Assembly: GCA_035515515.1 (NCBI GenBank) | Contig: DATJBC010000271.1 | Coordinates: 1-5,443, forward strand | From: DATJBC01 sp035515515 | GTDB taxonomy: Bacteria > Actinomycetota > Acidimicrobiia > Acidimicrobiales > UBA8190 | DNA length: 5,443 bases | Reading direction: 5' to 3' | Part shown: one piece after another, positions 1 through 5,443 of the stretch | How the letters are laid out: every line of letters starts with the position of its first letter | Numbering within the stretch: position 1 is the first letter of the stretch | The notes under the pieces: generated by a model | Database searches by the model: none | What the model was told of the DNA's origin: nothing | The model's input: the letters and a program-made list of their open reading frames with translations, nothing else | Translations under genes and position numbers: made by a program

Positions 1-326
1 AGGAGGGGGCCCAGCACGACGACCGACGCCCGCATGCGCTCGACGAGCTCGTAGGGGGCGGCGGGCACGAGGGCCTCCGGCGTCTCCACCACCAGCTCGC
101 CGGGCCCCCCGTCGGGGGCGTCGGGCCGGCGCGCCACCCGGGCGCCGATGGCGCCCAGCACCTCGGCCATGATGTCGACGTCCACGATGCGGGGCACGCC
201 GGCCAGCACGTGGCGCCCCGGCGCCAGCAGGCACGCCGCCATGAGCTTCAAGGCGGAGTTCTTGGCGCCCCCGGCGCGCACGGTGCCGTGCAGCTGTGCG
301 CCGGGACGGACGATGAAGCGGTCCAC
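1..326 (-). CDS. murA: UDP-N-acetylglucosamine 1-carboxyvinyltransferase (MurA), N-terminal part, cut by window edge
   Basis: MurA transfers enolpyruvate from PEP to UDP-GlcNAc in the cytoplasm, the first committed step of peptidoglycan synthesis. Only the first 109 residues are inside the window. The protein begins VDRFIVRPGAQLHG, and the GGAKNSALK segment puts Lys22-Asn23 at the same numbering as the substrate-binding K22/N23 of E. coli MurA. That alignment fixes the GTG at 326-324 as the start. YELVERMRAS (residues 92-101) matches the MRAS segment, whose Arg (R99 here) corresponds to E. coli R91, and is followed by the family's LGPL. The catalytic Cys loop (Cys115 in E. coli) lies outside the window. 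The gene begins 14 nt after the stop of the upstream mutase gene. No clear Shine-Dalgarno sequence or -10 element lies in that gap, so co-transcription and coupled translation with the mutase are inferred. The family call is very secure; activity cannot be judged from this fragment. Confidence 0.95.
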   Translation of the reverse strand, partial: MDRFIVRPGAQLHGTVRAGGAKNSALKLMAACLLAPGRHVLAGVPRIVDVDIMAEVLGAIGARVARRPDAPDGGPGELVVETPEALVPAAPYELVERMRASVVVLGPL

Positions 327-340
327 CGCCGCCGGTCCGC

Positions 341-2035
341 TCAGAGGACCGGGTTCTCGGCCCAGCGCCCGAACACCGACGCCAGCGCGCCGACGATCTC
401 GCCGACGGTGGCATAGGCGCGCACGGCGTGCAGGACCGCGGGCATGAGGTTCACGTCGGGCTGGCGGGCGTCGGCCGCCACCGCGCCCAGGGCGGCGTCC
501 ACGGCGCGGTGGTCGCGGCGCTGGCGCACGGCCGCCAACCGCTTGCGCTGGGCCTCGTCGACCTCGGGGCCGATGAGCAGCGTGGCCGGGGCGGGCTCCT
601 CGTTCCCTTCGGTGAAGGCGTTCACCCCCACCACCACCCGCCGTCCCGTGGACAGCTTGCGCTGGAAGGCGTAGGCGGCGTCGGCGATCTCGCCCTGGAA
701 CCAGCCGTCCTCGATGCCGGCCAGCACACCCTCGAGGATCGAGCCGCCTCCCCACTCCTCGAGGCGGGCGAACACCGCCTCGGCCTGGCGCTCCATCTCG
801 TCGGTGAGCGACTCGACGAACCAGGACCCGCCCAGCGGGTCGGCCACGGTGGCGACGCCGGTCTCGTAGGCCAGGACCTGCTGGGTGCGCAGCGCGATGC
901 GGGCGGCCTTCTCGGTGGGGAGGGCGAGCACCTCGTCCATGGAGTTGGTGTGCAGGCTCTGGGTGCCCCCGAGCACGCCGGCCAGCGCCTCGACGGCGGT
1001 GCGGACGATGTTGACCTCGGGCTGCTGGGCCGTGAGCGACACGCCGGCCGTCTGCGTGTGGAAGCGGAGCTGGGCCGAGCGCGCCAGGCGGGCGCCGTAG
1101 CGGGCCGTCATCCAGCGGGCCCAGATGCGCCGGGCGGCGCGGTACTTGGCGATCTCCTCGAAGAAGTCGAGATGGGCGTTGAAGAAGAAGCTCAGCCGGG
1201 GCGCGAAGTCGTCCACCGCCAGGCCGGCGGCCACGGCCGCCTCCACGTAGGCGAAGCCGTTGGCGAGGGTGAAGGCCAGCTCCTGGGCGGCCGTCGACCC
1301 GGCTTCGCGGATGTGGTACCCGGACACCGACACCGGGTGGAAGCGGGGCATCTCGGACGCGCAGAACCGGATGACGTCGACGACGAGGCGCATGGAGGGG
1401 CGGGGCGGGAAGATGTACTCCTTCTGCGCCTGGTACTCCTTGAGCATGTCGTTCTGGAGCGTGCCCCCCAGGCGCTCGGCGGGCACCCCTGCCTGGGCGG
1501 CGGCGGCGACGTACATGGCGAGGAGGATGGGGGCGGGCGAGTTGATCGTCATGGAGGTGGTCACCGACCCCAGGTCGATGCCGGCGAACAGGTCCTCGGC
1601 GTCGGCCAGGGTGTCGACGGCCACGCCGCAGCGGCCCACCTCGCCCTCGCTGTGGGGGTCGTCGGAGTCGCGCCCCATCAAGGTGGGCAGGTCGAAGGCC
1701 ACCGACAGGCCCCCGCCCCCCGCCCGCAGCAGCTCGCGGAAGCGCACGTTGGTGTCCTCGGCCGTCCCGAAGCCGGCGAAGAGGCGCATGGTCCACAGCT
1801 TCGAGCGGTACATCGACGCATGCGGGCCGCGCGTGTAGGGGGCGAGGCCCGGCCAGCCCACGTTGTCGGCCACGCGGTCCTCGGGCCAGTCGCCCGGCCC
1901 GTACACGGGCCGGAGCTCGATGCCCGACATCGTCTCGAAGTCGGCGTCCCGGAGCTCCGACGCGTCGTAGGCCTCCTGCCAGCGCGCGCGCCCGTCACCC
2001 GATGCGCCGCGGTCCTCGCCGTGCGTGGAGGTCAC
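341..2035 (-). CDS. icmA: Adenosylcobalamin-dependent acyl-CoA mutase large subunit, isobutyryl-CoA mutase type (IcmA-like)
   Basis: This 564-aa protein is the catalytic (substrate-binding barrel) subunit of the methylmalonyl-CoA mutase superfamily. It ends at YATVGEIVGALASVFGRW and lacks the C-terminal B12-binding domain, so a separate small subunit must supply cobalamin. The length matches stand-alone IcmA proteins (about 566 aa). Family landmarks are GPHASMYRSKLWTMR (residues 70-84), LSVAFDLPT (110-118), LQNDMLKEY (193-201) and SGYHIREAG (238-246), where H241 aligns with the catalytic His244 of Propionibacterium MCM. The position of MCM Tyr89 is Phe86 and that of MCM Arg207 is Gln204. Phe/Gln is the published isobutyryl-CoA mutase pair (F80/Q198 in Streptomyces IcmA), so interconversion of isobutyryl-CoA and n-butyryl-CoA is inferred. 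The start is GTG at 2035-2033; an in-frame TAG at 2047-2045 rules out any longer start. There is no Shine-Dalgarno sequence, and the gene looks leaderless. murA follows 14 nt downstream. Automated pipelines would probably call this methylmalonyl-CoA mutase. The superfamily is certain; the ICM subtype is likely. Confidence 0.9.
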   Translation of the reverse strand: MTSTHGEDRGASGDGRARWQEAYDASELRDADFETMSGIELRPVYGPGDWPEDRVADNVGWPGLAPYTRGPHASMYRSKLWTMRLFAGFGTAEDTNVRFRELLRAGGGGLSVAFDLPTLMGRDSDDPHSEGEVGRCGVAVDTLADAEDLFAGIDLGSVTTSMTINSPAPILLAMYVAAAAQAGVPAERLGGTLQNDMLKEYQAQKEYIFPPRPSMRLVVDVIRFCASEMPRFHPVSVSGYHIREAGSTAAQELAFTLANGFAYVEAAVAAGLAVDDFAPRLSFFFNAHLDFFEEIAKYRAARRIWARWMTARYGARLARSAQLRFHTQTAGVSLTAQQPEVNIVRTAVEALAGVLGGTQSLHTNSMDEVLALPTEKAARIALRTQQVLAYETGVATVADPLGGSWFVESLTDEMERQAEAVFARLEEWGGGSILEGVLAGIEDGWFQGEIADAAYAFQRKLSTGRRVVVGVNAFTEGNEEPAPATLLIGPEVDEAQRKRLAAVRQRRDHRAVDAALGAVAADARQPDVNLMPAVLHAVRAYATVGEIVGALASVFGRWAENPVL

Positions 2036-2041
2036 CGCACC

Positions 2042-2047
2042 AGCCTA
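2042..2047 (-). promoter_or_regulatory. Putative -10 element for the mutase gene (leaderless type)
   Basis: On the minus strand the hexamer TAGGCT fits the actinobacterial TANNNT -10 pattern and is separated from the GTG start at 2035 by exactly 6 nt. That spacing would place transcription initiation at or next to the start codon. No ribosome-binding site lies in the 6-nt gap, and no good -35 hexamer is visible about 17 nt upstream. The first three bases also form the in-frame TAG that bounds the coding frame. This is inferred from pattern and spacing only. Confidence 0.45.
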
Positions 2048-2094
2048 ACGGCCGTCCCGCGCCCGTCTCGGACGCCGCGCCGTCCGCGCCACGA

Positions 2095-2118
2095 GGCGCC
2101 ACCACCGCGCGTGGCGCC
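2095..2118. repeat. Perfect 8-bp inverted repeat (possible operator) in the divergent intergenic region
   Basis: GGCGCCAC (2095-2102) and GTGGCGCC (2111-2118) are perfect reverse complements separated by 8 nt (CACCGCGC). A further direct copy of GCGCCAC lies at 2086-2092. The repeat's centre is about 71 bp upstream of the mutase start and about 150 bp upstream of the glpX start. The arm and spacer sizes suit a dimeric regulator bound upstream of the mutase promoter. In DNA this GC-rich some short palindromes are expected by chance, so a regulatory role is only a suggestion. Confidence 0.4.
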
Positions 2119-2243
2119 CGCGGGCAGTGGGGGCTGACACGCCGGGCGGGACCGCCGCCGCCGACCAGGAACGATCCCGCGAGCACCGGGGAAGCGGCCC
2201 GGGAATTGCGCCGCCGGGGGCTGTCCACACGCACGGGCCGCGT

Positions 2244-2249
2244 TATGGT
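2244..2249 (+). promoter_or_regulatory. Putative -10 element for glpX (leaderless type)
   Basis: TATGGT matches TANNNT and ends exactly 6 nt before the GTG start of glpX at 2256. A weak -35 candidate, CTGTCC (2221-2226), stands 17 nt upstream; it matches TTGACA at three of six positions. The only purine-rich stretch, GAGG at 2251-2254, is one base from the start codon and too close to act as a normal ribosome-binding site. A leaderless transcript starting at the GTG is the simplest reading. Confidence 0.5.
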
Positions 2250-2255
2250 CGAGGC

Positions 2256-3251
2256 GTGGCACCCAACCCCCGCGCCCCTGACCGCAACCTGGCCATGGAG
2301 CTGGTGCGCGTCACCGAAGTGGCCGCCATGGCCGCCGGCCGGTGGATGGGCCGGGGAGACAAGGAAGGGGCCGACGGCGCCGCCGTGCAGGCCATGCGCG
2401 TGGTGCTGCACACCGTGGCCATGGACGGTGTGGTCGTCATCGGTGAGGGCGAGAAGGACAACGCGCCCATGCTGTTCAACGGCGAGCGCATCGGGGACGG
2501 CTCGCCGCCCGCCACCGACATCGCCGTCGACCCCATCGACGGGACCAACCTCACGTCCCTGGGCCGGGGTGGCGCGCTGTCGGTCATCGCCGTGTCCGAC
2601 CGGGGGACGATGTTCAACCCCGGCCCGTGCGTGTACATGGAGAAGCTGGCCGTGGGGCCGAGAGCCGTGGGCTCGGTCGACCTGCGCCGCTCCCCGGGCG
2701 AGAACCTGGAGGCGGTGGCGAAGGCCCTCGGCAAGTCGGTGCCCGACGTCACGGTGGTCATCTTGGACCGGCCCCGGCACGCCGAGCTCATCGAGGAGGT
2801 GCGCGCCAGCGGCGCGCGCATCAAGCTCATCTCCGACGGCGACGTGGCCGGCGCCATCTCCGTGGCGTGGCCCGACTCGGGCGTGGACGTCCTCTACGGC
2901 ACGGGGGGCACCCCCGAGGGCGTGATCGGCGCCGCCGCCCTCAAGTGCATGGGCGGCGAGATCCAGGGGCGCCTGTGGCCCCGCGACGAGCAGGAGCGCG
3001 CCGCCGCCGTCGAGGCGGGCTACGACCTGGACGCCGTGCTCACCACCGACGACCTCGTGCAGGGTGACAACTGCTTCTTCGCCGCCACCGCGGTCACCGA
3101 CGGCGAGCTCCTCCAGGGTGTGCGCTACCACGACTTCGGGGCCACGACGCAGTCCATGGTGATGCGGTCGCGTTCGGGGACGGTCCGGTTCGTGAGCGCC
3201 CGCCACGCCCTCAACAAGCTCCGCGAGTTCAGCCAGATCGAGTTCGGCTGA
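2256..3251 (+). CDS. glpX: Class II fructose-1,6-bisphosphatase (GlpX)
   Basis: GlpX removes the 1-phosphate of fructose 1,6-bisphosphate in the cytoplasm, the FBPase step of gluconeogenesis, and is metal-dependent. The 331-aa product is close to E. coli GlpX (336 aa). It shows the N-terminal PDRNLAMELVRVTEVAAMAA segment (residues 8-27), VVIGEGEKDNAPML (59-72), the metal/phosphate motif DIAVDPIDGT (88-97, with D88, D92 and D95), LISDGDVAGA (191-200) and GTGGTPEGV (215-223). The reading frame stays open upstream to about 2127. The GTG at 2256 was chosen because the conserved PDRNLA block begins just after it, the extra upstream residues look non-coding, and a -10 element sits 6 nt before it. 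A methyltransferase gene follows 19 nt after the stop, probably in the same transcript. The gene is divergent from the mutase. Mycobacterial FBPases of this type share the GEGEKDNAPML motif. No key residue appears missing. Confidence 0.95.
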   Translation: MAPNPRAPDRNLAMELVRVTEVAAMAAGRWMGRGDKEGADGAAVQAMRVVLHTVAMDGVVVIGEGEKDNAPMLFNGERIGDGSPPATDIAVDPIDGTNLTSLGRGGALSVIAVSDRGTMFNPGPCVYMEKLAVGPRAVGSVDLRRSPGENLEAVAKALGKSVPDVTVVILDRPRHAELIEEVRASGARIKLISDGDVAGAISVAWPDSGVDVLYGTGGTPEGVIGAAALKCMGGEIQGRLWPRDEQERAAAVEAGYDLDAVLTTDDLVQGDNCFFAATAVTDGELLQGVRYHDFGATTQSMVMRSRSGTVRFVSARHALNKLREFSQIEFG

Positions 3252-3270
3252 CGGGAGCGGGGTCCGACCG

Positions 3271-4131
3271 CTGACGTCGACACCGGTCCCCTACCCGCTG
3301 CGCAACGGCGAGCCGGCCGAGGCCGCCCGGCTCGGGTCGCTGCAGTCGCTGCACGACGCCTCCACCGCCCGCCACCTCGAGCGCCTCGGGGTGGGGCCGG
3401 GGTGGGACTGCGTCGAGCTGGGCGCCGGTGCCGGCTCGGTGGCGCGCTGGCTGCTCGACCGGGTGGGCGAGGCCGGGTCGGTGACCGCCGTCGACCAGGA
3501 CACCGCCCTCCTCGCCGATGTGGCCACCCGGCCCAACGCCCGCGTGGTGCAGGGCGACCTCGCCACGCTCGACTACGGCGCGGCGTGCTTCGACCTGGCC
3601 CACTCGCGCTCGGTGCTCATGCACGTGCCGGCGGCCGACACCGTGCTCGAGCACCTCGTGCCGGCCCTGCGGCCGGGGGCGGCGGTCCTGTTCGAGGAGG
3701 TCGACGGGTCGCCCGCCGTCGAGGCGGCTGCACCCGGCTCGGGGTGGGACCTGCCCGCCGCCTTCCGGGCCGTGATGCTGCCGTGGGCCACGTCGTGGAG
3801 CTGGGCGCGCCGTCTCCCCGGGCGCCTCGAGGCGCTCGGGTTCGTGGACGTCGAGGACGACGTGCGCGAGGACCTGCTGCGGGGGGCGTCACCGGCGGCG
3901 GCGTTCTGGCAGCAGACGCTGCGGACCGTTCGCCCCACGGTCACCGAGGCCGCCCGCGCCGGGGCGCGCCGCCGGCACGGGGGGATCGCCGACGACGGGG
4001 CCTACGACGCCATGATCGCCCTGCTCGACGACCCGGATTTCGCCGTGCCCTATGCGGCGCGCCACCGCGTCTCGGCGCGCTGGCCCGGCTGGGGCGCCCA
4101 CGACGGAGCGGGGCCCGCCCCGAAGGGCTGA
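3271..4131 (+). CDS. Class I SAM-dependent methyltransferase, substrate unknown, probable CTG start
   Basis: The Rossmann-type SAM-binding core is clear. Motif I is VELGAGAGSVARWL (about residues 48-61 counted from the CTG), and the acidic end of strand beta-2 is TAVDQD (D75). VVQGDL (92-97) is followed by FDLAHSRSVLMHVP (107-120) and the post-motif ALRPGAAVLFEEVD (132-145). The rest is a C-terminal half without a recognisable substrate signature. The product is 286 aa if translated from CTG at 3271. The first canonical in-frame start is GTG at 3391, only seven codons before motif I. Using it would discard YPLRNGEPAEAARL and SLHDASTARHLERLG, which look like the usual N-terminal helices of this methyltransferase group. 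No ATG, GTG or TTG occurs in frame between the stop at 3193-3195 and 3391. A G-rich GGGG (3259-3262) lies 8 nt before the CTG. The gene is 19 nt downstream of glpX and is inferred to share its transcript. The acceptor, whether small molecule, lipid or other, cannot be told. Confidence 0.85.
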   Translation: MTSTPVPYPLRNGEPAEAARLGSLQSLHDASTARHLERLGVGPGWDCVELGAGAGSVARWLLDRVGEAGSVTAVDQDTALLADVATRPNARVVQGDLATLDYGAACFDLAHSRSVLMHVPAADTVLEHLVPALRPGAAVLFEEVDGSPAVEAAAPGSGWDLPAAFRAVMLPWATSWSWARRLPGRLEALGFVDVEDDVREDLLRGASPAAAFWQQTLRTVRPTVTEAARAGARRRHGGIADDGAYDAMIALLDDPDFAVPYAARHRVSARWPGWGAHDGAGPAPKG

Positions 4132-4154
4132 CCCCGCGGGCCGGGCGGACGGCG

Positions 4155-4610
4155 TCAGGCGCGGCCGTCGCCGGCGCCGGCCACCTCGAGGCGCACCTCG
4201 GCCCGGCGCTGGGCGGCCTCGGCCTCGGTGACGGCGTGGGCGGGCGCCGCGTCACCGCTGTCGGAGGGTCCGGCGCGTGCCGCGCCGAGCTCGGTGATGC
4301 GCTGGCCGGCGGCGTCCAGGGCCCGGCGGGCCCGCTCGACGTCGATCTCGCCGGCCAGCTCGGCCACCGGTGCCAGCACGGTCACCGTGTCGCCGGCCAC
4401 CTGCACGAACCCGCCGTGCACCGCGGCGCGCTCCTCGGTGCCGTCCTCGTGCTGGAAGCGCACCATGCCGGGGGCGACCGAGCCCACCAGGGGCGTGTGC
4501 CCGGGGAGGAAGGCGGCCTCGCCCAGGCCGGTGCGCAGGAACACCGCCTGGAAGGCGGCGTCCACGAGCACGCGCTCGGGGGTGACGAGACTGCAGGCGA
4601 AGGTGGCCAC
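4155..4610 (-). CDS. atpC: F1Fo ATP synthase epsilon subunit (AtpC)
   Basis: Epsilon is part of the F1 central stalk; it couples rotation to the catalytic sites and can inhibit ATP hydrolysis. The 151-aa protein opens with the typical SLVTPERVLVDAAFQAVFLRT (residues 7-27). It continues through the beta-sandwich signature FLPGHTPLVGSVAPG (34-48) and the AAVHGGFVQVAGDTVTVLA block (62-80). The C-terminal helical hairpin is about 90-111 and 127-143. The two helices are joined by an Ala/Pro/Ser-rich linker (about 112-126), and a short Gly/Ala tail makes the protein somewhat longer than usual (about 120-140 aa). The start is GTG at 4610-4608, preceded by AAGGGGGG (4614-4621) as ribosome-binding site. 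It lies 14 nt after the atpD stop, in the standard beta-epsilon order. It converges with the methyltransferase gene, leaving 23 bp between the two stops. Confidence 0.95.
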   Translation of the reverse strand: MATFACSLVTPERVLVDAAFQAVFLRTGLGEAAFLPGHTPLVGSVAPGMVRFQHEDGTEERAAVHGGFVQVAGDTVTVLAPVAELAGEIDVERARRALDAAGQRITELGAARAGPSDSGDAAPAHAVTEAEAAQRRAEVRLEVAGAGDGRA

Positions 4611-4613
4611 GAG

Positions 4614-4621
4614 CCCCCCTT
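4614..4621 (-). promoter_or_regulatory. Ribosome-binding site of atpC
   Basis: The minus strand reads AAGGGGGG just before the GTG at 4610, with the AAGG part 7 nt upstream. It supports the GTG start of atpC. By contrast, murA, the mutase and glpX have no comparable purine tract at a usable distance. Confidence 0.6.
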
Positions 4622-4624
4622 CGC

Positions 4625-5443
<819 letters not shown>

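Noticed and set aside
428..2137. Open reading frame of 569 codons on the plus strand
   Set aside because: It lies antisense to the mutase gene, is rich in Gly, His, Val and Arg with no family motif, and is a by-product of GC-rich codon use opposite a real gene.
2146..2180. 6-bp inverted repeat GCGGGA ... TCCCGC with a 23-nt spacer in the intergenic region
   Set aside because: The arms are short, the spacer is long and extension fails on both sides, so it is not distinguishable from chance.
2127..2255. Longer glpX start giving 43 extra N-terminal residues
   Set aside because: The extra segment is low-complexity and overlaps the putative promoter; the conserved GlpX N-terminus begins just after the GTG at 2256.
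1995..3206. Open reading frame of 403 codons on the minus strand opposite glpX
   Set aside because: It has a His/Gly/Ala-rich composition, no recognisable domain, and overlaps the intergenic region and well-supported glpX.
4110..4140. Possible terminator hairpins between the convergent genes (GGGGC/GCCCC at 4110-4121 and the palindrome CCCGCGGG at 4133-4140)
   Set aside because: The stems are very short with little or no loop, there is no T-run on either strand, and such GC palindromes are common in this base composition.

Overview
The window is very GC-rich and dominated by GTG starts and G/C-ending codons. Its proteins look actinobacterial: a GlpX-type fructose-1,6-bisphosphatase with the GEGEKDNAPM motif, a stand-alone acyl-CoA mutase large subunit, and an F-type ATP synthase end (atpD-atpC) near murA. 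A high-GC actinobacterium, possibly a deep-branching one, is the best inference. The sequence alone does not fix the genus.

Layout from left to right. (1) The minus strand carries the first 109 codons of murA (peptidoglycan precursor synthesis), running off the left edge. (2) Immediately upstream of murA on the same strand is a complete 564-aa adenosylcobalamin-dependent acyl-CoA mutase large subunit. Its substrate-specificity positions (F86, Q204) match isobutyryl-CoA mutase rather than methylmalonyl-CoA mutase. (3) A 220-bp divergent intergenic region holds two putative -10 elements, each exactly 6 nt from its GTG start, and a perfect 8-bp inverted repeat. (4) The plus strand carries glpX (gluconeogenic FBPase), followed after 19 nt by a class I SAM-dependent methyltransferase that appears to use a CTG start. 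(5) Converging on it from the right, on the minus strand, are atpC (complete) and the C-terminal 272 codons of atpD, running off the right edge.

The genes are mostly central or essential: energy (ATP synthase), carbon flow (FBPase, acyl-CoA mutase) and cell wall (MurA). The two-gene plus-strand unit separates the end of the ATP synthase operon from the mutase-murA unit. I see no RNA gene, mobile element, CRISPR array or defence system. I found no convincing new multi-gene system. The points most worth a second look are the mutase specificity residues, the paired leaderless-type starts, the palindrome between them, and the CTG start.
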